Source: Adiantum capillus-veneris (taxonomy: Eukaryota; Streptophyta; Polypodiopsida; Polypodiales; Pteridaceae). From it: a stretch of DNA of 64,000 bases. The notes under the pieces were generated by a model. It worked only from the letters and a program-made list of their open reading frames with translations, was not told the DNA's origin and searched no databases. Below are positions 22,541-33,139 of the stretch, in pieces (the stretch's first letter is position 1; the number at the start of each line of letters is the position of its first letter). The DNA is taken from the NCBI GenBank assembly GCA_014529385.2, contig CM043948.1, positions 24,550,451-24,614,450 on the forward strand, given 5' to 3'. Both the position numbers and the translations under genes were made by a program.

Positions 22541-22851
22541 AGGATCCTAATTTAGTTGACAAATGGGGATTGGAGGTTGATACCCTAATTCCTAATAAGG
22601 CTGTGAAAGAAGGATCTCTTATACTTGAATTAGAAGGATATGACTTGATAGATACCAAACCTTTGAAACACATATCCACAAATAACCCTAGGCTTGGAGT
22701 TTATTGTTGGGAAGCCAACAATGTCACATATTTGATCTGGATTGTCCATGCCAAACCAAGAAAATTGACACCCTTACAAATAGTGTATATTTTCAAGATC
22801 AAGGAAAAGGATTTAGCAAAACTACCAGTTCATCTCTTTAGGGATTTTTAA
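22522..22851 (+). pseudogene. Gypsy-B gag-like frame, 109 residues
   Basis: The frame continues the duplicated gag segment: YLKIQDPNLVDKWGLEVDTLI, LILELEGYDLIDTKPLKHIS, NNVTYLIWIVHAKPRKLTPL and KEKDLAKLPVHLFRDF. I do not recognise the domain. Position after the leader and before the conserved gag core suggests an N-terminal gag or accessory region. A stop ends it at 22851 and sequence with frequent stops follows to 23340. Confidence 0.35.
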
Positions 22852-23169
22852 AACAACAATTTTATCATGATGACTCCAAAGAAGATAGAGTAGACTAAAT
22901 ACTAGGGCTATTCAATTCGAGAAGTGATGACGGGAACAATACATGAAAGTAAATAGAATGTAGGCCCAAATGATAGATCCTATGATAGCATGTTCAATCA
23001 AAGAGGAAGCACAGCCAGGTGCAGCCACCTCAATGATGGGACCAAGGGTAGAAATGAAAAAACCACCTACAATAGGGAAAGAATGGGTGACACTAGGACA
23101 AGGAGAGGTCCACATGAGTCACACCTACCAAAAAGTTGGTTTCAATGTTTAATGGGAGAAACGCCGACT

Positions 23170-23171
<2 letters not shown>

Positions 23172-23210
<39 letters not shown>
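23172..23210. repeat. (GA)n microsatellite
   Basis: About 38 bp of AG repeats inside gag-like sequence. Confidence 0.95.
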
Positions 23211-23211
<1 letters not shown>

Positions 23212-23344
23212 AGGTGTTGAGCATAAATGTAGAGTCAGACCAGTAGGCTCAAAAAAATGGGTCAAAAAATAAAGCGGATCAGGGGATCCGTATGACCATT
23301 TATCGAGCCTCAACATGTTTTGAGAGTTGAGTGCATAACCGACT

Positions 23345-23660
23345 TCCATACACAATTTGAGGGATTTGGGATGACCTTAGAGGGCAAAGCTTTAACCTGG
23401 TTTCAAACTGTAGTTCCTACATCAATAACTGGTTCAAATCGTGCCAAGTAGTTCATCAGAAGGGGAACCAAAAATTCATGTTTGAGTGATGACTAGAGCA
23501 CAAGCCAAGGGATTTGGGATGACCTTAGAGGGCAAAGCTTTAACCTGGTTTCAAACTGTAGTTCCTACATCAATAACTGGTTCAAATCGTGCCAAGTAGT
23601 TCATCAGAAGGGGAACCAAAAATTCATGTTTGAGTGATGACTAGAGCACAAGCCAAGGGA
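23345..23660 (+). pseudogene. Gypsy-B gag core with 148-bp tandem duplication
   Basis: FEGFGMTLEGKALTWFQTV is a clear retrotransposon-gag core, followed by a stop and FIRRGTKNS. The 148-bp block from GGGATTTGGGATGACC (23361) to CAAGCCAAG is repeated at 23509 with almost no difference, which shifts and duplicates the frame. The near identity implies a recent duplication or gene conversion. Confidence 0.85.
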
Positions 23661-24297
23661 AAGAAACAAAAAAACGCAAGTGGATTTGGCAAATCCAACA
23701 ATTCCTCCAAAAACTCCAAGAAAGAAAGACACAAAAGATATAAACTCAAGAGACAAAAATTGTGAAAGGAGCATGAAGGGAAGATAAAAAAGGAGGTAGA
23801 GGAAAAGATCCAGACTCTTTCAACAGACTTTAAGGAGCGTGAACCAAAATCGACTGGATCGGTTTTGGTTGATAGAATTTACGAACCAATCAACATAGCC
23901 TTGGAAGCTTTCCAAGATGGATCAAAATCCGATCAAACATTGAAAAACAAATGAAAAAAATATCTAGCACCTAATATGGAAGCAACCAAATTAGAAGACT
24001 ATAAAAACTTCGTGGAAATCATGCAAACCATGCTGGAAAAAGAGAAACCTTAGCTAGAAATCATAGGAAAACGAGCAGACCCTAAGACCGAAGCCATTAG
24101 AGAAAAAAGTCAAGAAAAGGGTGAATTTAAAACCTTGGAGAACAATGACATACAATCACCTACAGTGATAGGTCCTGATAGTGAAGAAGGATGGGACGGA
24201 GTGGACAACTTTTGAGCTTAAGAGAGGACTCAAAGGAGACTTTGAGGAGAAATGGAAACCATCCCCCAAGAAGTTCAAAGTTTAAACAAAGAACCCC

Positions 24298-25430
24298 ATG
24301 GATAATCTAAATGATGATCCTATGGTGGGAGTGAAGAACGACAAAGAGAGTAGGAGAAAGCACAAGACAAAGAGAAAACATTGCCAAGAGAGGACTCACC
24401 ACCAGAACAAGACAACACTGAAGAAGGTCTTCCACACTTCACTCCTCCAAGAGAGATCCACAACCAGAGGAAAGTACTCCAAATGTTGGAAATATAAAAA
24501 CACATATCGAGCCACCCAAGGAGTTTGAAAAGGAGCAAGTGGATAAGTCAGACGAAGCCCTCCCAATAGAGACTCCAGACACACAAACAAATTAGACGGA
24601 TGAACCAATCACAACCAAGGCTCCTGACACATAAAAGGATCAACCTGAAGCGAGCCACTCAAGAAAATTGGAAAGTCTAGATGACATAGATGAATATGCC
24701 CAGTATGTGCATGATGTGGTGGACAAAATGAGAGACGAGATCTATGCTCGCCACCAACAGCTCCACAATTTGTATCTTCATCTGCGACACTCAAATGACA
24801 AGCTCAACATTGCAAACACTTGTAATGAAGCATACAAAGGAGCCATGGAATTCAAAGAGAAAGAACTGGATGAACTAACTACAAAGTCGGTAGCGGCCTT
24901 GGAAGCTCTTCAAACAAAGAATCAGCAGCAAGAGCGACAGTTCACCAAAGCAACCACAACTTTACAAGAGTCAGTTTCCACAATACAATGGCTATAGATC
25001 CATCTAAATATTCCAAATACTCAGTTGGCACAATCAAAAGCTCACTGCCAAGTACATTGCAAAATCAGCTCAAGGAAAACCCCATAGTGGCCACACTACA
25101 GGGAACAGATGAGGCATATAAAGCTATGAAATAGAAAATTCCAGACCTCAAAATGGAGCTAAAGCTAGAGCAAATGCAAAGAATGGAACCCTCCATTGGT
25201 TTTATGCAGTGGGATGAGAGATACCAAAAGGAAATTGAGCAACTCAAAGATGAACTGAGAAAAGCACAAGAGGCTCCCAAGGCGCATGTAACCACATCAG
25301 GGGAAGAACAAGCTGATTCCACAATGGGCGGTGAAGGTGCCCTAAAAGCATGTGTAGAGGTGTCCCTCTTTTACCCTTTTGGGTGCTACACCTCATGTAG
25401 TGCCTCAATGCTCATAGTCAACATACCATA
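24298..25430 (+). pseudogene. Gypsy-B gag C-terminal region, charged and coiled-coil-like
   Basis: Successive frames: a lysine/arginine/glutamate-rich one (24298-24528), one with heptad-like spacing at 24668-24997 (IDEYAQYVHDVVDKMRDEIY, LYLHLRHSNDKLNIANTCNE, MEFKEKELDELTTKSVAALE) and one at 25153-25431 (KLEQMQRMEPSIGF, RYQKEIEQLKDELRKAQEA). They are separated by stops near 24586 and 24997. The long charged helices resemble the coiled-coil segment of Gypsy-E (51060-51700), suggesting related gag architecture. No zinc knuckle was seen. Confidence 0.5.
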
Positions 25431-25449
25431 AGAGATGGGTACATGAATA

Positions 25450-25458
25450 TGGGCATAC

Positions 25459-25507
<49 letters not shown>

Positions 25508-25512
25508 TGCAC
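25450..25512. repeat. (CATACA)n hexamer array
   Basis: About ten copies of ACATAC, then degenerate ACATGC/ATACAT copies to about 25545. It is not a plant telomere repeat (TTTAGGG). Confidence 0.9.
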
Positions 25513-25775
25513 ATACATACCCATGCACATGTATACATATGCATACCTTAGACTTAGGAATTAATTTATTAACACTAGGATGAAAATTAATTGTCTAGAG
25601 TGAGCTTGGCTTATCATAATCTAATTCTCAAAGTTTCTATTAAAAGACAAGCTTGAGAATGACAAGTTCAGACGTCAAATGCACACACTTGCTATATTTA
25701 GCAGTTTTTGGAGTAGACATCCATTTTTATGATAATTCAAGACGGGGAAAGATTTGACGAGACGTCCGCCTCTAA

Positions 25776-26070
25776 GTGGGTGTAAGCACCTCAAAAATTT
25801 CTATTATAGAAGGGCTAATATTAGGTGTTCCTTGGATGAGAACCTACAAAGTAATCCAAGATTGGGATGCCAGAATTCTGGAACTTACACTTAAACGAGG
25901 ACAACTAAAGATACCATTTGCATACAACAAAGAGGAATGGAAAGAAGATGTCGCTGATTTCGAATAAAAGAACTTTCTTATTCTGGAGGACTTGAGCAAA
26001 GAGGGGTGGAGGAGACATTTTGAATGTGGACCCAAACGTATAAATCTAGAAGAGAATATGGGCAATGTTT
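25776..26070 (+). pseudogene. Gypsy-B aspartic protease, C-terminal end
   Basis: GLILGVPWMRTYKVIQDWD followed by LKRGQLKIPF is the ILG[VR]PWMR box that ends Gypsy proteases. The catalytic DTG/DSG is not present upstream, so the N-terminal half is lost. A further short stretch (NFLILEDLSKEGWRRHF) runs to about 26070. The Gypsy-C LTR begins at about 26163, cutting off any RT or integrase. Confidence 0.8.
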
Positions 26071-26162
26071 GAAGCAATTATGTGTTAATGCGTGAATTTT
26101 TTAGAAAAAAAACAAATGATATGCCCTTGTAACGAAATGAATGGGGAACGCAATATGATAAC

Positions 26163-28427
26163 TATCATAATAATCAATATCTAACTCTCCTAAATGATTT
26201 TCTCATGTTAAACCGATCATTTAATATGGGGACGTGCCAGGGGAGAAAAAGCTAGAATATTGGTTAAGCTAGCAGACCGGCCACAGTAGGGATCCAAAGG
26301 AGGGAAAATAGGGATCCAAATGGGGGGCCATCTGTAAAAGAGCCATGTGCAACAATGGTCTTAAATACCCTAAGGTGCAGCCGATTAAGACTTCCAAAAT
26401 TCAAAGGTTGTGTCCAAAGGTAAAACATTGGGGGAATTGGATGCTTTGTGTGTGTCCCAAAAGTCTTTGGCAATCCCTACATAGGAGGGGCGAGCCTTGC
26501 AAGTCGGGGATGAGAGATAAACTCACACACACACACACACACACACAAGCTCCCTTTACACAAAGGGAATGAGGGACACATGTCAGCTCCCTAGCCCAGA
26601 TGCCCACAAGGTGTACCCAATTCCTATTGGATGGCCTTGGAGGTGGACCAATGAGAATTAGGGTAGAGTAAATCTAGTTTAATTAATTTAAAAACACTTA
26701 ATAAAAGAACCAATAAGAATTAAGCTCTCTAGAAGACTATTGGACAGTCTTCCAAGGGGACCAATGAGCATTCAACAGCCCAATGGCTTGCCTGATTCCT
26801 ATTGGCCAGAAGGCAAAGGGGTCCAATGAGAGTTTAGTTGAATTAAATAATTACCTAAAGCTCTCACAAAAGGGGAAAGGGGGACACGTGTTAGAAGGCT
26901 ATCACTTATGCTGCTTAATTACCATTGGCTAAGCCTGGGGAAGTCCAATAGGATGCTAGCGAGAGCAAATAGCAAGAGGGGTCGAGCAAGAGAGAGAGGG
27001 GGCTGATTTTTCAAAGGCATTCTCACCTACACACTCACACTAGCTCATGTGTGAAGTAAAGAAGACTCTCTCTCATTCTCAAGATTTAATGGAAAGCTTA
27101 TCACCTACTCCAAGCTTGTGAGAAGGGAGGCCTACACCAACAACTCTTGGCTTTGTGATGCAAATCCAACCAAGAGCCGAGCTTCAATGCATGCTCATAT
27201 CCTCTACCATGCTAATTACTAAGCTAAGCTATGCTAATATGAGTGATTATGTGAGGAGACGTACATCTTTCTCGTAAGAATACTCCTTCTTCCTCTCAAT
27301 CTACTCCATACCCCGCTAGCTCTCACCATCTTCGAATATGTGTGAGGTCTTGGGTCTGAGACCGTGAGGGAATTGATGTTGTGTTTGATAAATGTTTTGC
27401 GTAGTGCATGAAGTTTCCATTTTCATTGCACTAGCTAGTATTGAAGGAACACAAGAAACTGTATTGTAAAATGTCTCTCTTGATGGGAGAAACCATAATA
27501 CAAAGCCTTTTGGAGGGGGACCGGCTCCATGCAAATCCGGTCCTCAACTGTTGTCAATTGCTTAATCTCTCTCTCTTTTGAAGTCCCCGGGGATTCACCA
27601 TGGAAAACTTACCGCACCACGTAAGTGTAGGGGAGGAGGGTTCTTTTACAAGTTACATAAGTGTATAATTTAGGGGCAGGTCCCCAATAATTTATCTCCT
27701 AAGCTTAAAAATAAGGGAGGGGGGTATCATATTTATGGGGGGGGAGGGGGGATTGACTCGAGTTGATTACTTGTAAACGATTGGTCACCGGTGTGCACGA
27801 GAACTCGGATGAATTTTGGGAAGGTTTTTTATCAGATCACACATCAAATTTTGCATCAAGCTGACAAAGATAAGGGTTGATTTGGAGTAGGTCAAGGCTT
27901 GATTCACACCAACTTTGGATGGGTCATAATTGGACAAGTAGCCAGAGTGCAGGCTGATCCAGCACATAGTTTGAAAGTCAAACTAAGACACATTGAGGGT
28001 ACATCTAGTTATTAAAAATAGTAGTTCCTTAGTAAATTGTTAGTCACCATTCTACACACTTGTTGACTAGTTTTACTCAGTTAGATCATGTGAGACCTAA
28101 ATTTTATATGTAAGATAGGGGTATGATAGTTTTCTTCATTGATTGTCATATAAGCGTAGAAAGGGGGTTTCATATTCCCTAATATGAGTCGTATATAGGG
28201 GTTTTATCAAAGTTTTCCGCTTGCAGGTGGCATCCCATTTTGTATATAGAGTGAAACCCCCGGGTTTGAAGTATTGTTCATGCTATTTAACTAGGTGTTA
28301 CGCTTTTTCTTGCTTTCTCCACCCAAGCACTCCTGTTAATCTCATTAGAAGTCTATTCTAGTGAAATGCTCACTATGTTCATGCTATTTTCCGCTACACA
28401 CAAGTTACTAGGACATTAAATGTTACA
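26163..28427 (+). mobile_element. Gypsy-C 5' LTR, enlarged by an insertion
   Basis: It matches the solo LTR at 31536-33139 from TATCATAATAATCAATATC to AAATGTTACA, and ends directly before a Met-tRNA primer site. The 683-bp excess over the solo LTR is a separate insert at 27582-28264. The first base pair reads TA rather than TG, one change from the solo copy. It carries an AC microsatellite near 26523-26546. Confidence 0.92.
27582..28264. mobile_element. 683-bp insert in the Gypsy-C 5' LTR, non-coding DNA-transposon-like
   Basis: It is absent from the solo LTR copy, where the flanks join directly. It is flanked by the 5-bp duplication TTTGA (27577-27581 and 28265-28269). Ends are imperfect inverted repeats: AGTCCCCGGGGATTCAC and, from the other end, CCCGGGGGTTTCAC. 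There is no coding frame of note. A diverged relative seems present at about 19150-19300. Confidence 0.75.
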
Positions 28428-28428
28428 T

Positions 28429-28440
28429 TGGTATCAGGGC
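28429..28440 (+). other. Gypsy-C primer-binding site, initiator-Met tRNA type
   Basis: TGGTATCAGGGC begins one base after the LTR end; it differs from the plant tRNA-iMet complement TGGTATCAGAGC at one position. Confidence 0.92.
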
Positions 28441-28801
28441 ACAAGGTCCTCAAGCTAGCTATGAATGGTTGGTACTATTAATTGCATGTGAGTAAGTAGA
28501 ATAGAGATTTTTCAGCCTTGCAGTGCGCCTGCCTTTGTCCAGTTAACGGGGCATCACCGTGGAGAGCTATGGTCTTAATAGTGGAGTCATATGGGGCTTG
28601 CCTACGGCTTAGCCACTATTGAGCTATTAGAAGCTTGACAGGAGCCGGTGCTGTTTTGGTGTTGAACAACCCTCTCTTCTATTCCTTGCAATTAATGGTA
28701 TTCGAGTCACGGGTATAGTAGCTTGAGTTCTTTTTCTAAAGGGGTAAAGAGGAGTAGCAACTAGGGCTTGAAGTGCCAAAGTACACCTAAAAGTTGTTAG
28801 A

Positions 28802-30200
28802 ATGGCTGACAATAGTAAAGAGAGTGTTAATAACTTTGATTTTGCTAATGAGCAAGCTACTAATGATGCCCCGATGCTTGTTAACTATCTTGTTTCTAGG
28901 CTTCAACAAGCCATGGGCAATCCATCCCTCCAAAGTGAAGTGCAACGGCAGCTTCGTGCTCATGGGATTCTCCAAGCTCCCCACCATGACGAGAGAACAC
29001 CTAGGAAGCCTCCTTGCGAGACTTCCAAAAGAGGTCTCTCTCCGATGTGGGAAGAAGAAGAGGATCCCTATGAAGGGCTCAGAAATTTGCTTCTTGATGA
29101 CGCATCTCCTTCTCAAAGGAGAATTCAAGAGCCTCCCCGAGAAATAGGACACCCTCTTTTCCATCTTCTTCATCCTCTTCCTCTTTTGAAAGTGATGGTC
29201 AAGACAACGAAGATCAAAGCAAGAAAAAGGCGAGAAAGAGGTCACCCTCTTCTCCATCTTCCTCAAATTCTTCATCTTCTGAAGAAAGTGATGGTGCAAC
29301 CTTTGAACCATCAACAAGAAGAAGCCATAGGAAATCCTATGCCGCGTGGAAGAGGTCATCCAAGCTCAATAAGTTCAAAGAGGGAGGGAAGAGCATCTCT
29401 TTCCTTACCTATGATGGCACTTTTGGTGCTACGGACAAAGTCTTGGCCTTTGTCCAACAATTTGATGCGGCGTTCGGAGACGAGGGCTTCACGGAGTCCT
29501 CTAAGCTATGCCATGTAGCTATGCACTTTCAAAAGTCCGCCAGGCAATGGTGGTCTAGCCTACAGTCCAATAGTGAAGCTCCACAAACATGGAAAGCTTT
29601 AAGAGCTTCAATTATGAAGCAGTTTTTGGCCACTGATGCCAAAGACAAAGCACTCACCGAATGGCGAATCTTAAAGCTCTCTCCCTATGAATCCATCCAC
29701 AAATATGTAGACAAGTTTTGGGACCTACAACTCAAATCCACTGCCTTCAAAAAGTTGGATTTTGGAGAGCAAAAACAACAATTTTGCGCAAGCTGAACCG
29801 AAGAAATGGCGGAGTATGTCAACTCCCAAAGGCCACTGACCATATCGGCGGTAATACATCATACTATGGTGGCCTCTCAAATCAATTTCCAAACAGGGGC
29901 TAAGAGGAATTCTAAGCCCCTTGAAAACAAGGGTTCCAATGAGCCTAAGGGGAAGGACAATGTCCAAAAGTCTCCTAAGGGCAACTCCAACAAAGCTAAA
30001 GAGAAGGGAGTTTATAAAGGCAAAAATAAACTCTCTCCTGAAGAGCTTGAGAGTTATCGCAAGGATAAACGGTGTTTCAAGTGCGGCGAACAAGGGCATG
30101 CGTACCGCGCTTGTCCCCAAAAGAACAACCGCCATGATCCTCCTAGAGCTACCTTGGTCAAAATCCAAGAGGAGGAAACTCACCACAAAGTATCTCCTCT
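28802..30200 (+). pseudogene. Gypsy-C gag with CCHC zinc knuckle
   Basis: The start ATG at 28802 opens MADNSKESVNNFDFANEQ. A frame change near 29140 leads into a serine-rich stretch, then the gag core FLTYDGTFGATDKVLAFVQQ, SARQWWSSLQSNSEAPQTW, SIMKQFLATDAKDKAL and YESIHKYVDKFWDL. A stop lies at about 29796. The frame continues to a lysine-rich segment and an intact knuckle CFKCGEQGHAYRACP (CX2CX4HX4C, about 30073-30117). A last frame change near 30195 enters the protease. Gag packages the element RNA. Only a few disabling changes are present. Confidence 0.93.
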
Positions 30201-30776
30201 ATGCCATGCTTGGGGAAAGGTAAGAGAAATGATGCTTTTATTCTCTTTGACCCCGGTTCTACTCACAATTCTATATCTATAGAGTTGGCCACCAAGCTAG
30301 GCATACAAGCCTACGAGATGGGAGATGTCCTACCTGCAGATGGTGCTTTCAAGGGGCAAGAAGCTTCAGTCACTCCCTTAATAGGGAAATTGAGGCTCCA
30401 TGTCCAAAGCTATGTGGACAAAGAGGACTTCTTTATCTCTCCTCTCAAGCGTGAGGATGTAATCCTAGGGGCACCATGGTTTGATCGCATGGCTGCCAAT
30501 GCTAAATTCCCTGAAAAGAGAATCTCCTTTAAGTTCAGGAAGAAAGATATGTATATAGATGCTAAGGAAATGGGTAACACTATACCCATTGTACATACAC
30601 AAGCTTTCAACAAGTCAATAAAGAGCTCTATTTCCATGTACATGACTTTTGTTAAAGATTCTCAAAATGAACCTAATGTTTTAGCAAAAGAAAATATACA
30701 CAATCAAAAGGAATTAGAGTTATCCAATTTCCTCAAGGGGTTTCAAGATGTCTTTATTGACGACATCCCTTGTTAG
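30201..30776 (+). pseudogene. Gypsy-C aspartic protease
   Basis: 191 open codons. The active-site box reads ILFDPGSTHNSISIELATKL, with DPGS where the family usually has D[ST]G[AS], so activity is doubtful. The second box EDVILGAPWFDRM lies near residues 83-95 of the frame. The segment ends in FLKGFQDVFIDDIPC, which links to the RT start LPPKRGNDDHAIELLPGS after one stop at 30774. It would process the polyprotein. Confidence 0.9.
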
Positions 30777-31535
30777 CTACCTCCTAAACGAGGTAATGAT
30801 GACCATGCAATTGAACTTCTTCCAGGAAGTTCACCGCCTAACAAACCTCCTTATAGAGTTTCTCAAGCTCAACAAGAGGAGATTATGCGGCAATTGCATG
30901 AGTTAGTTGAGAAGGGCATGGGTAGGCCTAGCTCATCTCCATTTTGTTGTCATGTGCTACTAGTGCAAAAGAAAGACGACACATATCGTATGTTTGTCGA
31001 CTATAGAGAACTAAATAGGATCACTATCAAGAATAGGTTTCCCGTTCCACGGATAGAAGATCTATTTGATAAGCTACAAGGGTCCACCTACTTCAGTAGG
31101 ATTGACGTAAAAAGTGATATCATCAAATAAGGATAGTTGATCAAGACATTGTAAAGACCGCATTTTGCACTACATTTGGTCTTTATGAATACATTGTCAT
31201 GCCTTTTGGCTTGACCAGTGCACCATCCACATTCAACCGCTTGATGGAGAAGCTTTCAGGCCTCACCAAAGGTTTACTGGAGTGTTCTTTGATGATATCA
31301 TCATCTACTCTGATTCATTAGACGAACACAAGCGAGACCTCCAAGTAATATTTCAAGTTCTAAGGGAGAATAAACTTTATGTTAATCGAAATAAAAGTGA
31401 ACTTTTCTTACAAGAAATTCAGTATTTAGGTCACATTATCTCTCAAGATGGTATTCAAATGGATCCATCAAAGTTAGAGGTAATAAAAGGATGGCCTAAA
31501 TCTTCATGATTTAAGAAGCTTCATAGGTATGTGCA
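30777..31535 (+). pseudogene. Gypsy-C reverse transcriptase, broken
   Basis: N-terminal RT motifs: IELLPGSSPPNKPPYRVS, PSSSPFCCHVLLVQKKD, YRMFVDYRELNRITIKNRFP, RIEDLFDKLQGSTYFSRIDV. After a frame change near 31120 the sequence is [20 protein letters not shown], then in another frame the catalytic box [11 protein letters not shown] (FFDD at 31285-31296) and QEIQYLGHIISQDGIQMDP. The frame reaches HDLRSFIG and is cut by a solo LTR at 31536, resuming at 33140. The usual V/I before DD is F. This was a Gypsy RT of the tRNA-Met-primed group. Confidence 0.92.
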
Positions 31536-32342
31536 TGTCATAATAATCAATATCTAATTCTTCTAAATGATTTACTCATGTTAAACTGATCATTTAATAT
31601 GGGGAAGTGCCAGGGGAGAAAAAGCTAGAATATTGGTTAAGCTAGCAGACCGACCACAGTAGGGATCCAAAGGGGGGACCATCTGCAAAAGAGCCATGTG
31701 CAACAATGGGCTAAAAAGACCCTAAGGTTCAGCCCATTAAGACTTCCAAAATGCTAAGGTTCCAAAATTAAAAGGTTGTGTCCAAAGGTCAACCTTAAGG
31801 GAATTAGATGGTTTGTGTGTGACCAAAAAAGTCTTTGCATATCCCTACATAGGAGGGGGCGAGCCTAGCATGTAGGGGATGAGAGAGAAAGCCACACACA
31901 CGCAAGCCCCCTTTACACAAAGGGAATGAGGGAGACATGTCAGCTCCCTAGGCCAGATGCCCACAAGGTGTACCCAATTCCTATTGGATGGCCTTGGAGG
32001 TGGACCAATGAGAATTAGGCTAGAGTAAATCTAGTCTAATTAATTTAAAAACACTTAATAAAAGAACCAATGAGAATTAAGTCCTCTATAAGACTATTGG
32101 ACAATCTCCCAAGGGGTCCAATGAGCATTCAACAGCCCAATGGCTTGCCTGATTCCTATTGGCCAGGAGGCAAAGGGGTCCAATGAGAGTTTAATTGAAT
32201 TATTAATTAACCTAAAGCTCTCACAAAAGGGGAAAGGGGGACACATGTCAGAAGGCTATCACTTATGCTGCTTAATAGTCATTGGCTTCACTTGCGGAGG
32301 GCCAATGAGGGTTGAGCAAGAGAAAATAGCAAGAGGGCTCGC

Positions 32343-32393
<51 letters not shown>

Positions 32394-33139
32394 GGGGGGG
32401 GGGCTGATTTTTGCAAGGCATTATCACACACACACTCACACAATCTCATGTGTGAAGAAAGAGAAGACTATCCCTTCCCAAGCTTTAATGGAGAGCTCAT
32501 CACCTACTCCAAGCTTGTGAGATAGAAGCCTACATCGACACACTCTTGGCAAGTGGATGCAAATCCAACCAAGAGCCAAGCTTCAATGCATGCTCATCTC
32601 CTCTACCAAGCTAATTACTAAGCTAAGCTATGCTAATATGAGTGATTATGTGAGGAGATGTACATCTTTCTCGTAAGATACTCCTTCTTCCTCTCAATCT
32701 ACTCTCATACCCTGCTAGCTCTCACCATCTTCGAAGGTGTGTGAGGTCTTGGGTCTGAGAACGGGGATAATTGATGTTGTGTTTGCTAAGTGTTTTGCTT
32801 AGTGCATGAAGCTTTCATCTTCATTGCACCAGCTAGTCTTTAAGGAACACAAAGAATTGTATTGTACAATGTCTCTCTTCATGGGAGAAACCATAATACA
32901 AAGCCTTTTGGAGGGGGGACCGGCTCCATGCAAATCCGGTCCTCAACTGTTGTCAATTGCTTAATTTCTCTCTCTTTTGAAAGTATTGTTGATGCTATCT
33001 AACTAGGTGTTATGCTTTTTGTTGCTCTCTCCACCCAAGCACTCTTGTAATTCTCATTAGGAATCTATTCTAATGAAATGCCCACTATGTTCATGCTAAT
33101 TTCCGCTACACACAAGTTATTAGGCCATTAAATGTTACA
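31536..33139 (+). mobile_element. Solo LTR of the Gypsy-C family inside Gypsy-C pol
   Basis: TGTCATAATAATC...ATGTTACA, 1604 bp, is the same family as the LTR at 26163-28427. It is flanked by GTGCA (31531-31535) and GTGCG (33140-33144), a 5-bp target duplication with one change. Flanking pol frames rejoin across it (LRSFIGM then CAYYRRFIEKF). A (GA)n run at 32347-32382 passes into 21 Gs at 32383-32403. Confidence 0.92.
32347..32403. repeat. (GA)n joined to a 21-bp poly-G run
   Basis: GA repeats end in an unbroken G run at 32383-32403. The homologous place in the other LTR (about 26985) has only GAGAGAGAGGGGG, so the tract expanded in this copy. Confidence 0.9.

Noticed and set aside
25450-25512. 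Interstitial telomere repeat
   Set aside because: The unit is CATACA, not TTTAGGG or TTAGGG.
28787-29359. 190-codon minus-strand ORF
   Set aside because: It is the antisense shadow of Gypsy-C gag, which has the gag core and zinc knuckle on the plus strand.
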